Source: Burkholderiaceae bacterium (GTDB taxonomy: Bacteria > Pseudomonadota > Gammaproteobacteria > Burkholderiales > Burkholderiaceae). Taken from it: a stretch of 64,000 nt of DNA. The position numbers and the translations under genes are program-made. Positions 7,699 to 16,221 of the stretch are shown here, piece by piece. The stretch is taken from positions 1 through 64,000 of the forward strand of contig JAGTRK010000004.1 in the NCBI GenBank assembly GCA_018261955.1, written 5' to 3'. Positions within the stretch are counted from its first letter, which is position 1. Each line of letters begins with the position of its first letter. Under the pieces are notes generated by a model, which ran no database searches, had not been told where the DNA came from, and was given only the letters and a program-made list of their open reading frames with translations.

Positions 7699-8979
7699 AT
7701 GACCATTAACCAAGGTTTATTACGCTTTATCACCGCAGGCTCCGTCGATGACGGCAAATCCACCCTCATCGGTCGCCTGCTGTTTGACAGTAAAAACGTA
7801 TTTGTTGACCAACTGCATGCGGTCACTCAATCGAAACACAACCGCTCGTATGACAACAGCGTGGATTTGGCATTGCTCACCGACGGTCTGGAAGCCGAGC
7901 GCGAGCAAGGTATCACCATCGACGTGGCGTATCGTTACTTCGCTACCCCACGCCGCAAATACATCATCGCCGACACCCCGGGTCACGAGCAATACACGCG
8001 CAATATGGTCACAGGCGCATCGACCGCGCATGCGGCGATTGTACTGGTGGATGTGGGCAAACTCGACTTTAGTGTGGACGGTGAAATTGAATTGCTCACG
8101 CAAACCAAACGCCACTCGGCTTTGCTCGCTCTACTCGGTGTTGAGCACATCATCGTCGCAGTGAACAAGATGGACTTAATTGACTACGATGAAGCCAAAT
8201 ATAAGCGCGTGATTGACAGCTACACCAAACTCGCTGAGCGCGTGGGTGTCAAACACTTCATCCCCATGCCTTTGTCTGCACTCAAAGGCGACAACGTGGT
8301 GCATGCGTCCGAGCAAATGCCGTGGTTTAAAGGACAGGCATTACTCGAACTGCTCGACCAATTGCCCGTACCCGATGAATCGGCGCAGCCTTTGCGCTTC
8401 CCAGTCCAAACCGTGGTGCGCCATGACGGCAGTAAAATCGATGATTTTCGCGGTTATGCAGGTCGTATTGAAGCAGGCACCGTTAAAGTTGGCGACACCG
8501 TGACGATTCAGCCGCAAAACCGCACCAGCACCATCGTAGGCATTCACACTTTTGACGGCGCGCGCGAGTCGGCATTCGCGGGTCAATCGGTCACGCTCAC
8601 CATCAGTGACAACATCGACATCTCGCGCGGTGATTGGATTAACGCAGGTGAACAACCCGCCCAAATCGATAAATTGCGCCCAGCCGATGTGTGCTGGTTT
8701 GCAGAAGAGCCGATGGCGTTGGGGCGTAAATACCTCATCAAGCACGGCACACGCACGGTTCCTGCACGCATCAACACAGTGGATTACCAACTGAACATCC
8801 ACACCTTGGACGAGCACAGCAATGCGCACCATTTAGAAATGAATGGCATCGCCCGCGTGCACATCCAATTGCAACAGGCCTTACCGATAGATGCGTACAG
8901 CGACATCAAAACAGGTGGCGCATTCATTATGATTGATGAAGTGAGCAATCAAACGGTGGCGGGTGGAATGTTTGCGTAA
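7699..8979 (+). CDS. cysN: Sulfate adenylyltransferase subunit 1 (GTPase)
   Basis: This 426-residue EF-Tu-like GTPase drives APS synthesis with CysD. The nucleotide motifs are complete: GSVDDGKST at 14–22, DTPGHEQYTRNM and NKMDL. It stops at the usual CysN length, without a C-terminal APS kinase (CysC) domain, which agrees with an APS-type rather than PAPS-type reductase upstream. The ATG at 7699 has AAGGAA just before it; the 13 codons upstream are made of repeat sequence and were left out. Confidence 0.95.
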   Translation: MTINQGLLRFITAGSVDDGKSTLIGRLLFDSKNVFVDQLHAVTQSKHNRSYDNSVDLALLTDGLEAEREQGITIDVAYRYFATPRRKYIIADTPGHEQYTRNMVTGASTAHAAIVLVDVGKLDFSVDGEIELLTQTKRHSALLALLGVEHIIVAVNKMDLIDYDEAKYKRVIDSYTKLAERVGVKHFIPMPLSALKGDNVVHASEQMPWFKGQALLELLDQLPVPDESAQPLRFPVQTVVRHDGSKIDDFRGYAGRIEAGTVKVGDTVTIQPQNRTSTIVGIHTFDGARESAFAGQSVTLTISDNIDISRGDWINAGEQPAQIDKLRPADVCWFAEEPMALGRKYLIKHGTRTVPARINTVDYQLNIHTLDEHSNAHHLEMNGIARVHIQLQQALPIDAYSDIKTGGAFIMIDEVSNQTVAGGMFA

Positions 8980-9013
8980 AACCATTCAATGGTCTTTGCA
9001 AAAAATTCGGTCA

Positions 9014-9176
9014 TTGCGGACTTGCTCCGCAATCTCCTTGATTAGGAGAGCACGGCATAACAAATTCCGCCATTGTCGCATGATTTTAGCGGGAATCCAG
9101 CGAACGCGAAGCGTTTGTTCTACGCTTAAACATTGATGACAGTTTTACAGTTAGATGAACAAACTGGATACCCGCT
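9014..9176. repeat. Two palindromic repeats between cysN and cobA
   Basis: The 236-base gap holds a small hairpin (TTGCGGA at 9014–9020 with TCCGCAA at 9026–9032) and a wider inverted pair (AGCGGGAATCCAG at 9088–9100 with CTGGATACCCGCT at 9164–9176, 12 of 13 matching). They look like interspersed repeats rather than promoter parts. I see no gene here. Confidence 0.6.
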
Positions 9177-9215
9177 AACCCCATGCGGATATGACGAATT
9201 ATTGAGTGAGTACAT

Positions 9216-9971
9216 ATGAACCCATCCCACACCATCACCTTTGTCGGCGCAGGTCCAGGCGCGGCAGACCTCATCACCTTGCGCGGTGTCAAAGCCCTGC
9301 AATCCGCCCAAGTCGTACTCTATGACGCGCTGATAGACCACGGCGCGAATAGTGTTTTAGCACACGCGCATCCCGATGCCATCATGGTCGATGTCGGCAA
9401 ACGCGGCGCAGTGAATATCAACGGTGAAAAATGCGGTCAATCTAAAAAGCAAACCGAGATCAACGCTGAACTCATCCGTTATGGTTTGCAATACGAGCGC
9501 GTGGTGCGCCTCAAAGGCGGTGACCCAGCGATTTTTGGACGACTGGATGAAGAAATCGACGCGGTGCTGTCTGTTGGTTTGAATTACGAAATCGTCCCAG
9601 GGGTTTCCTCCGCACTGGCGGCAGCAGCCAGTGCACAAACCGCTCTGACCCGCCGTGGTGTGGCGCGCAGTGTGCGCCTACTGACCGCCTCGGTTGGCAA
9701 CGATCAGCCTGACAACCTGTGGCACACCCACCTCACGCCATCCGAAACGCTGGTTTTCTACATGGGCGGTTTGCATCGCCAAGCGGTCGCGCAAACATTG
9801 TTGGACAAAGGGTTTGATGGCGACACACCTGTGGTCATGGTGTTTGGGGCAAGTTGGTCGGATGAAGCAGTGATGCGTCTGGATCTAACCCGCATGGCGA
9901 ACAACGATTTTGCGCAGCCCGAAACCGATGCACCGTGTATTATTTTGGTGGGCAAAGGCTTACGAGTCTAA
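9216..9971 (+). CDS. cobA: Uroporphyrinogen-III C-methyltransferase
   Basis: A 251-residue SUMT enzyme that adds two SAM-derived methyl groups to uroporphyrinogen III, giving precorrin-2 for siroheme, the cofactor of CysI. Family signatures are clear: VGAGPGAADLITLRGVK at the start, VRLKGGDPAIFGR in the middle and the VPGVSSALAAAA stretch. It is the methylase only; the dehydrogenase/chelatase half found in CysG is absent. It follows the cysDN genes and is convergent with the CbiX-like gene, with two bases between the stop codons. Confidence 0.94.
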   Translation: MNPSHTITFVGAGPGAADLITLRGVKALQSAQVVLYDALIDHGANSVLAHAHPDAIMVDVGKRGAVNINGEKCGQSKKQTEINAELIRYGLQYERVVRLKGGDPAIFGRLDEEIDAVLSVGLNYEIVPGVSSALAAAASAQTALTRRGVARSVRLLTASVGNDQPDNLWHTHLTPSETLVFYMGGLHRQAVAQTLLDKGFDGDTPVVMVFGASWSDEAVMRLDLTRMANNDFAQPETDAPCIILVGKGLRV

Positions 9972-9973
9972 GG

Positions 9974-10348
9974 TTAAATGGAAATGGCATATTTTGCCAT
10001 CGCCTCGCGCACTGTTTCACTTTGCCCCACCGCTGGGGCAATTTCAATTTTTATCTGCGCAAACTCAATCCTTATCACCTCAACCAACTTTTGCAAATCT
10101 TCAGCAACATGTTTACCCACCCCAAAAAACAGCGGCACGATGCGGATGTGGCGTATGCCTTGCTCGGCACATTCGCGCACCACCTCATGCACATTGGGCG
10201 ACATGATTTCTAAGAATGCAAGTTCGACCCGCGCATCAGGCGCGAGCGTGCGCACCTGTTGAGCAATGGCATCAAATGGCTCGCGCCACGCTGGGTTGCT
10301 GGAGCCGTGAGCAAATAGGATGATGGCGTGGGTAGGTGTTATTAACAT
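9974..10348 (-). CDS. cbiX: Small CbiX/SirB-type chelatase
   Basis: A 124-residue single-domain chelatase of the CbiX-short type, which inserts iron (siroheme) or cobalt into sirohydrochlorin. The N terminus AIILFAHGSSNPAWREPF carries the metal-binding His of class II chelatases, and a second His lies in SPNVHEVV. The ATG at 10348 starts right before the conserved strand; a longer frame to 10441 is mostly repeat sequence and was rejected. Next to cobA and the sulfite reductase cluster, iron insertion for siroheme is the likely role. The precorrin-2 dehydrogenase is not in the window. Confidence 0.88.
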   Translation of the reverse strand: MLITPTHAIILFAHGSSNPAWREPFDAIAQQVRTLAPDARVELAFLEIMSPNVHEVVRECAEQGIRHIRIVPLFFGVGKHVAEDLQKLVEVIRIEFAQIKIEIAPAVGQSETVREAMAKYAISI

Positions 10349-10368
10349 AGGGCGATTCACAAAAATAA

Positions 10369-10446
10369 CGGTTATTGCGCGCCTGATTTTGGTAAAGCAA
10401 TCCATGTTTGATTGATTTGGATGGCTTCGCTGTGCTCGCAATGACG
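10369..10446. repeat. Second copy of the GAAGCAATCC-type repeat
   Basis: It runs from a degenerate CGGTTATTGCGCGCC through AAAGCAATCCATG to GGATGGCTTCGC and ends in GCTCGCAATGACG, matching the layout of the repeat at 5317–5414. It separates the divergent cbiX and cysM genes. Confidence 0.65.
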
Positions 10447-10552
10447 ATGTTCATATCAATCAAGGACGGGGTGATTGTACACCATCCACACATCCGACAT
10501 GGCTGCTCGCGCAGTGCTACAATACGCCATTGAAAAAATCCAATATGCCATC

Positions 10553-11473
10553 ATGAACCCATCTCACCAACCCAGTTATTCCACAATAGATCAATTTATC
10601 GGCAACACGCCTTTGGTGCGTATTCAGCGCATGGGTGCTGATATTTTGGCCGAACGCAATAACGTTTTGCTCGCCAAATTAGAGGGCAACAATCCCGCGG
10701 GTTCGGTCAAAGACCGCCCAGCGTTGTCGATGATTTTACAAGCCGAGGCACGTGGTGACATCAAGGCAGGTGACACCTTAATCGAAGCGACCAGTGGCAA
10801 TACAGGTATTGCACTGGCGATGGTCGCCGCCATGCGTGGCTATAAAATGATTTTGATTATGCCCGACAATCTGTCGGTCGAGCGGCGTGTGTCGATGACG
10901 GTGTACGGTGCACAACTCATACTCACCGAAACCGCCAAAGGTCATGGCATGGAATACGCTCGCGATTTGGCCTTTCAAATGCAAGCCGAAGGCAAAGGCA
11001 AGGTGCTCAATCAATTTGGCAATACCGACAATCCGCTGGCACACATCCGCACCACAGGTCCTGAAATCTGGCGCGACACGCACGGGCAGGTGACGCATTT
11101 CGTCAGTGCCATGGGTACGACGGGCACAATTACGGGCACATCAACCTACCTAAAATCACAAAATCCGAATATTCAAGTGGTTGGTGTGCAGCCATCCGAG
11201 GGCTCGTCGATTGCGGGCATTCGCAAATGGCCTGCTGAATATTTACCGACCATTTTCAAACCCGAATTGGTGGACAGAGAAATCATGGTCACACAAGCCG
11301 ATGCCGAAGAATACGCACGCCAACTGGCGCGTCAAGAAGGGATTTTTGCAGGGATTTCATCAGGCGGCGCGTTGTGGGCGGCGTTGCAACTGGCGCGCGA
11401 GGTACGCGATGCAACCATTGTGTTCATCGTGTGTGACCGTGGTGATCGTTATTTGTCGCAGGGTGTGTTTTAA
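10553..11473 (+). CDS. cysM: Cysteine synthase B
   Basis: A 306-residue PLP enzyme that makes cysteine from O-acetylserine and sulfide (CysM can also use thiosulfate). The PLP lysine lies in NNPAGSVKDRPA, the phosphate loop is EATSGNTGIALA, and the C-terminal IFAGISSGGALWA is intact. CysM rather than CysK is indicated by the NNPAGSVKDRPA form and length. I took the ATG at 10553; the 26 codons upstream have no family similarity. It uses O-acetylserine that the distant EpsC gene (56110) would supply. Confidence 0.92.
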   Translation: MNPSHQPSYSTIDQFIGNTPLVRIQRMGADILAERNNVLLAKLEGNNPAGSVKDRPALSMILQAEARGDIKAGDTLIEATSGNTGIALAMVAAMRGYKMILIMPDNLSVERRVSMTVYGAQLILTETAKGHGMEYARDLAFQMQAEGKGKVLNQFGNTDNPLAHIRTTGPEIWRDTHGQVTHFVSAMGTTGTITGTSTYLKSQNPNIQVVGVQPSEGSSIAGIRKWPAEYLPTIFKPELVDREIMVTQADAEEYARQLARQEGIFAGISSGGALWAALQLAREVRDATIVFIVCDRGDRYLSQGVF

Positions 11474-11503
11474 TCGGCGGCATTTTGTCTTGGTGCTTGT
11501 CAT

Positions 11504-11536
11504 AAAAAAAGCAGGGGGCAATTTCCCCTGCTTTTT
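11504..11536. terminator. Bidirectional terminator between cysM and a binding protein gene
   Basis: A perfect stem AAAAAGCAGGGG/CCCCTGCTTTTT closes a six-to-seven base loop, with A and T runs on either side, so it can stop transcription from both converging genes. Confidence 0.9.
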
Positions 11537-11582
11537 GATTGCCATTGCTTGGCTTGATGCGTCCCTCCAAGCCAATGGTCTT

Positions 11583-12776
11583 TTATTTCAAAATTTCCAC
11601 CACTTTAAACACTTTGTCTTTGAGTTGCAAAATCGCAATCTCTGCATTCAGACGCTCGCCATTCGGCTCAAAAGCAATCGTGCCTGTCAAACCTGCAAAT
11701 TTAACTTTCGGTAAAGCGGCGGCGATTTTCAACGAGTCGTGTGGCGCACCCGCCAATTTAATCGCCTCCGCCACCACATACACCGCATCATAGGACAATG
11801 GCGCGTAGGCTTGCACCACTTGACCTGGGAAGTGCTTGTCATAGTTGGCTCTAAAGGCCGCACCGTTCGCCATATTGTCCAATGGCACGCTGGTTGATGA
11901 GCAGATTGCGCCTTCACCCGCATCGTCTGCGAGTTTGATGTAGTTATCGGTACACGCGGTATCGGGCATGAGCAAAATGGCTGTAATGCCCAATTCACGC
12001 GCCTGCTTGCTTAAAATAGCGCCCGTGTCATCATAACCACCCCACATAATACCGTCCACGCCTGCTGCTTTGATTTTGGTCAAAATCGCTTTGAAGTCCA
12101 CGGTTTTATCGGTCGCGGATTCACGCAAACTCACGTCCAAGCCCAGTTCTTTGGCTTTTTTCTCGACTTGGTCACCCAAGCCTTTGCCATACGCCGTCGC
12201 ATCGTCCAATACCGCGAGTTTTTTCACGCCATTTTTTTGTGCAAACGTTGCCAACGCTGGCCCTTGGATGCCATCGTGCGCGTCCATGCGGAATATCGAG
12301 GTTGAGCCGTCCGAGAGTTTGGGTGCTTTGAGGGTTACATCGGGATTGGTGCTTACCGTGAGAGAGGCAAGGTTTCCCTTAGCATAAATCGGATTGGCAA
12401 CCATGGTTACGCCTGAGTTGTAGTGTCCGACCACGGCGACAATGCTTTTATCATCGACAATTTTTTGTGCGACCGTTGCGCCTGTTTTCGGATCGGCTTG
12501 GTCGTCCTCAGGCACGAGTTCGAGGGTGTATTTTTTACCCGCCACGTCAATGCCACCTTTGGCATTGATTTCATCCACCGCCAATTGCGCCCCATTGGCA
12601 AAGTCTTTACCCGCTGCGGCTTGCCCACCTGAGAGCGGACTGCCGCTGGCAATGCGAATCACCGAATCTTTCGCGCCAGATGCTGCGCTACTACCTGATT
12701 TTGAACAGGCGGAGAATCCGACCACTGCTGCCATTGCCATCAATGCCGCGAACCATTGTTTTTTCATCTTTGTCAT
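11583..12776 (-). CDS. Branched-chain amino-acid ABC transporter binding lipoprotein (LivK-like)
   Basis: A 397-residue periplasmic binding protein of the leucine/isoleucine/valine type. The signal peptide ends in a lipobox with Cys24 (GFSAC), so it should be lipid-anchored. The mature part starts VIRIASGSPLSGGQAAAGKDFANGA and includes the FTVVGHYNSG-like ligand region, both typical of Leu-binding proteins. A strong AGGAGC ribosome site precedes the ATG at 12776. No permease or ATPase genes are adjacent, so it must work with a transporter encoded elsewhere. The ligand is only assigned to family level. Confidence 0.88.
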   Translation of the reverse strand: MTKMKKQWFAALMAMAAVVGFSACSKSGSSAASGAKDSVIRIASGSPLSGGQAAAGKDFANGAQLAVDEINAKGGIDVAGKKYTLELVPEDDQADPKTGATVAQKIVDDKSIVAVVGHYNSGVTMVANPIYAKGNLASLTVSTNPDVTLKAPKLSDGSTSIFRMDAHDGIQGPALATFAQKNGVKKLAVLDDATAYGKGLGDQVEKKAKELGLDVSLRESATDKTVDFKAILTKIKAAGVDGIMWGGYDDTGAILSKQARELGITAILLMPDTACTDNYIKLADDAGEGAICSSTSVPLDNMANGAAFRANYDKHFPGQVVQAYAPLSYDAVYVVAEAIKLAGAPHDSLKIAAALPKVKFAGLTGTIAFEPNGERLNAEIAILQLKDKVFKVVEILK

Positions 12777-12922
12777 TTATTGCTCCTTTAAGTGAATTTA
12801 ACTATTGTTTTACTTTTTACCACGGGTTCTACAATCAGTCTAACCATTCGTAATTTTTGAAACAAGTGCCACTCTAACGTGCCTATGGTCACCGCTTGAA
12901 CACTGCGATGGCACTATAACAT

Positions 12923-13165
12923 TTATTTCGGAGGGGATATGTCTTTGAGCATGTCGGCACGTTTTTTCGGGTCTTGCGGATTACCAAACACCAACATCGC
13001 CGCGACAATCAGCACTATGCCTGCAGCCAGCATCCACAAGGGTATCCAACGGGATAAAAACCATATCGCTGTACCCGCCACAAACCACAGGGCAATTTGC
13101 ATGGCTCCAAAGGTGAAGAATGATTTGAACAGTGCTTTTGCACCTGAATCGGGTTGTAAACTCAT
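12923..13165 (-). CDS. Small two-helix membrane protein of unknown function
   Basis: This 80-residue protein has two hydrophobic segments (about 19–37 and 42–60) and a charged C-terminal tail with PKKRADMLKD. A strong ribosome site (GAGGAG, six-base spacing) supports it as a real gene. It lies 46 bases downstream of dnaQ on the same strand and may be read through from that operon. I do not recognise a family. Confidence 0.7.
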   Translation of the reverse strand: MSLQPDSGAKALFKSFFTFGAMQIALWFVAGTAIWFLSRWIPLWMLAAGIVLIVAAMLVFGNPQDPKKRADMLKDISPPK

Positions 13166-13211
13166 GGTGTGCTCCTCTCAGTGATTTGGCTCAGTAATTG
13201 GGCTCAATTAT

Positions 13212-13931
13212 TCATTTTACGGGGCTGGTCTCGATTGAAGTGTCTGCCATCCACACCACGCCGTCTTTGCATTTTTTCGCCATGTGCTCAAGGTAGGCGG
13301 TGTGCGCCATCACATCGTCATCGTCCAACGCGATGCTCGCAAGCCTCAAACCACCGATATCAATGCTGTGCTCTGAGCCCGCTTGCGCTGGCGCGTGAAT
13401 GTCCATCGACAAGGTTTCTTGTCCACGGGTCATCGCCAAATACACTTCAGCCAAAATTTCCGCATCCAGCAACGCGCCGTGCAAGGTGCGGTGCGCATTG
13501 TTCACACCAAGCCGTTCGCACAGCGCGTCCAAGTTGTTGCGTTTACCTGGGAACATTTGCTTGGCCATTGCCAAGGTGTCCTCGACCACGCAAATGCTGT
13601 GCATGTCAGGTAAATTCAGTGCGTTCAGTTCGGCATTGATGAATTTGGTGTCAAACGGCGCGTTGTGTATGAGCACGGTCGCGCCATCGATAAAATCCAG
13701 CAAGTCTTGCGCAATGGTTTGAAACAATGGTTTGTCGCTCAAAAATTCGGTGGTCAAGCCATGCACGCCGAGCGCGCCCTCGTCCGACTCTCGCTCAGGA
13801 TTGAGGTAATGGTGAAAATGCTTGCCTGTCAGCTGGCGGTCGATCATTTCCACCGCGCCAACCTCGACGAGTTTGTGTCCTTGATTGGGATCCAAACCCG
13901 TGGTTTCGGTATCCAATATGATGTAGCGCAT
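13212..13931 (-). CDS. dnaQ: DNA polymerase III epsilon subunit, 3'-5' proofreading exonuclease
   Basis: A 239-residue DEDD exonuclease. ExoI is ILDTETTGLDP at residues 4–14, ExoII includes IHNAPFDTKFIN, and ExoIII contains HGALLDAEILAEVY. The C-terminal tail that holds the alpha subunit is present. The ATG at 13931 starts directly before the first strand; earlier in-frame codons overlap rnhA's 3' end and were excluded. The methyltransferase–rnhA–dnaQ order next to a divergent gloB is the arrangement also known from Escherichia coli (gloB/yafS/rnhA/dnaQ). Confidence 0.96.
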   Translation of the reverse strand: MRYIILDTETTGLDPNQGHKLVEVGAVEMIDRQLTGKHFHHYLNPERESDEGALGVHGLTTEFLSDKPLFQTIAQDLLDFIDGATVLIHNAPFDTKFINAELNALNLPDMHSICVVEDTLAMAKQMFPGKRNNLDALCERLGVNNAHRTLHGALLDAEILAEVYLAMTRGQETLSMDIHAPAQAGSEHSIDIGGLRLASIALDDDDVMAHTAYLEHMAKKCKDGVVWMADTSIETSPVK

Positions 13932-13956
13932 TTTTAAATTATCCTTATGATGATTA

Positions 13957-14409
13957 TTATTCGGCTTGAATTTGGGCAACACCCTTGTTTGCCAACTCAT
14001 CCGCTCGTTCATTGTCCACATGCCCTGCATGACCCTTGACCCAATGCCAGCTCAAATCGTGCATGCCCAATAACGCGTCTAAACTTTTCCATAAATCATC
14101 GTTTTTCACAGGGCTTTTGCTTGCGGTTTTCCAACCACGTGCTTTCCAATTGTCCAACCATTCAGTCACGCCTTGCTGCACGTATTTTGAATCGGTATAG
14201 ATTTCGACGCGACTGCGTTTTTTCAACGCGCGCAAGCCTTCAATCACCGCGGTTAATTCCATGCGGTTGTTGGTGGTATGCACCTCGCCGCCGAACAATT
14301 CTTTTTCGTGCGCGCCATAGCGCAACAACGCGCCCCAACCGCCCACACCAGGATTGCCTTTGCACGCGCCGTCGGTGTATAACTCTACTTTTTTAGGTAC
14401 AGATGTCAT
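13957..14409 (-). CDS. rnhA: Ribonuclease HI
   Basis: This 150-residue enzyme cuts the RNA strand of RNA–DNA hybrids. The acidic active-site residues are in [14 protein letters not shown] (Asp), [11 protein letters not shown] (Glu), [11 protein letters not shown] (Asp) and [12 protein letters not shown] (Asp), and the basic handle region [11 protein letters not shown] is present. It starts one base after the upstream methyltransferase's stop codon and precedes dnaQ by 25 bases, so the three genes form an operon. Confidence 0.97.
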   Translation of the reverse strand: MTSVPKKVELYTDGACKGNPGVGGWGALLRYGAHEKELFGGEVHTTNNRMELTAVIEGLRALKKRSRVEIYTDSKYVQQGVTEWLDNWKARGWKTASKSPVKNDDLWKSLDALLGMHDLSWHWVKGHAGHVDNERADELANKGVAQIQAE

Positions 14410-14410
14410 T

Positions 14411-15232
14411 TTATGTGTTGTCTGAATTGATTGGGGTGCTGGTTTGAATGCTGGACGTGGCGACTTGCGCGACCCATTTTTTGTTCGATTTTTTCTCGTT
14501 AATCAAGCCAACCAAAGTCGGCGAATACACGCGCTTGACCACCATCAAGGCATACACCGCACCCGCAAAACCCCACCATCGGTCGCCCGCGTCTTCCATC
14601 CAGTGCCAACGCTTTTGCCAACGTTCGGTTTGAACAAACGGCGCGTAACAACCATACGCACCACGCACCACATCGCAATTGAGCAACTCAATCCAGTCTT
14701 TGATGCGCCCAATCTGAATCGGCGGATGCGGCAAACTGGGATAAATCCCAAATGAATTGACCCCTGCACGCCAAGAGCAGTACTTGGCTTGCGCGCCCCA
14801 CACACTCAGCGGATTAAAGCCCAGTATGATCATGCGCCCTTCGGCGCGCAACACCCGATACGCTTCGCGCAACACACCATGCGGGTCGGGATGCTCATCT
14901 AAAGTGTGTGGCAACACCACCAAATCAATGCTGTCACTGGCAAACGGCAAGACCGCAAAATCAGGCACTTGCAAACTACGCACTTCATCATCGGCATCGG
15001 GCACACTCGAATGAGCATCGTTCTGCCCTTGTTCCAGTGCGTAGCGTTCAGAGCAACGGTTCTCCTGCAAACACGTGATTCGCCCATGATGCCCCAATTG
15101 AATGGCATAATAGCCAAACACATCGCCAACCCATTGCCCGAGCACCTGTGATTCCCATTGGGTCACATACCGCCCCGCAACATTGCCCCAAGGATTGGGA
15201 TGGGTTGAATCAGAGGACTGATTTGAATTCAT
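14411..15232 (-). CDS. SAM-dependent methyltransferase (YafS-like)
   Basis: A 273-residue class I methyltransferase. The downstream Rossmann motifs are visible: [26 protein letters not shown] fits motifs IV–V of UbiE-type enzymes, followed by [15 protein letters not shown]. Motif I is degenerate or displaced, as in YafS proteins of E. coli, which sit at the same spot upstream of rnhA. The methyl acceptor is unknown. A fairly polar N terminus and a Ser/Thr-rich C-terminal tail flank the domain. It is divergent from gloB. Confidence 0.8.
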   Translation of the reverse strand: MNSNQSSDSTHPNPWGNVAGRYVTQWESQVLGQWVGDVFGYYAIQLGHHGRITCLQENRCSERYALEQGQNDAHSSVPDADDEVRSLQVPDFAVLPFASDSIDLVVLPHTLDEHPDPHGVLREAYRVLRAEGRMIILGFNPLSVWGAQAKYCSWRAGVNSFGIYPSLPHPPIQIGRIKDWIELLNCDVVRGAYGCYAPFVQTERWQKRWHWMEDAGDRWWGFAGAVYALMVVKRVYSPTLVGLINEKKSNKKWVAQVATSSIQTSTPINSDNT

Positions 15233-15293
15233 GTGTGATGACCTGATGACGGTTGGATAATTGTTGTTTGAATAAAAAAGGATGCGCCGTATT

Positions 15294-16127
15294 ATGCCCT
15301 ACCAATTGATTGCCCTGCCGTGCCGCACCGATAATTATATTTGGCTAATCCGCAATGACACCCATGCATGGGTGATAGACCCATCGCTGGCAGCACCCGT
15401 GCGTGATTATATCGCGCAGCATGGCTTAATACTTGCCGATATTCTAATTACGCATCACCACTATGACCATGTTGAGGGCATCGCCGAACTCACGCCTTTG
15501 GTCACGGGGCGCATCATCGGCGACTCCGAGCGCATTGCTGGACTGACTGAACGGATTCACGCACCGTGCACTTTGATTTTATCCCACAGCGACATCGCCG
15601 TGCAAGTGCTCGCCACTGCTGGGCACACCTTTGACCACATCAGTTATTACTGTCCACATTTGTTGCAAACTGGCGTGCTATTCTGCGGCGATACTTTATT
15701 TAGTGGAGGTTGCGGACGGGTGTTTGACGGCACGATGCAACAGTTATTTGATAGTTTCAAGCGCATCATGCAATTGCCCGACCAAACGCAAATTGCTTGT
15801 GCACACGAATACACCGAAGCCAATTTAAACTTTGCTTTGGCGATTCAAAGCAGCCATTTGCCCACGCAAAACCACTTAAATCAGGTAAAATACGCGCGCG
15901 CGAATGGCGGGGCGAGCCTGCCGTCCACACTGGCGATTGAAAAACAAATCAATCCGTATTGCCGCGCGATTGACCACCCTGATGATGCCGATTGGGTCGC
16001 AGGATTGAGGGCATTGGCAGCACAAAAGCCGCAGATTGCCAACGCAATGGCTACGCACCGAATTAAAACCGAAGGCTTGGCGTTTGCCTTATTCTCGCTG
16101 TGTCGTGAATTGAAAAACCAGTTTTAA
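15294..16127 (+). CDS. gloB: Hydroxyacylglutathione hydrolase (glyoxalase II)
   Basis: A 277-residue metallo-beta-lactamase-fold thioesterase that splits S-D-lactoylglutathione, the second step of methylglyoxal detoxification. The binuclear metal motif THHHYDHVEG is near residue 54, the second His is in ATAGHTFDHISYY and the third in AHEYTEANLNFA; the C-terminal glutathione-binding helices are present. I chose the ATG at 15294 because AGGA lies at a workable distance; the ATG at 15282 has AGGA directly abutting. Confidence 0.95.
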   Translation: MPYQLIALPCRTDNYIWLIRNDTHAWVIDPSLAAPVRDYIAQHGLILADILITHHHYDHVEGIAELTPLVTGRIIGDSERIAGLTERIHAPCTLILSHSDIAVQVLATAGHTFDHISYYCPHLLQTGVLFCGDTLFSGGCGRVFDGTMQQLFDSFKRIMQLPDQTQIACAHEYTEANLNFALAIQSSHLPTQNHLNQVKYARANGGASLPSTLAIEKQINPYCRAIDHPDDADWVAGLRALAAQKPQIANAMATHRIKTEGLAFALFSLCRELKNQF

Positions 16128-16221
16128 AAACAAATTCCGTCATGGCGCGAGCCTCTACGCTGCCGTGACAGCCAAACAATGAAACCATCAACCATGGTAT
16201 CAGTTGAAATTTAGGATGTTT

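Noticed and set aside
10349-10441. Longer N terminus for the CbiX protein
   Set aside because: The added codons lie in an interspersed repeat.
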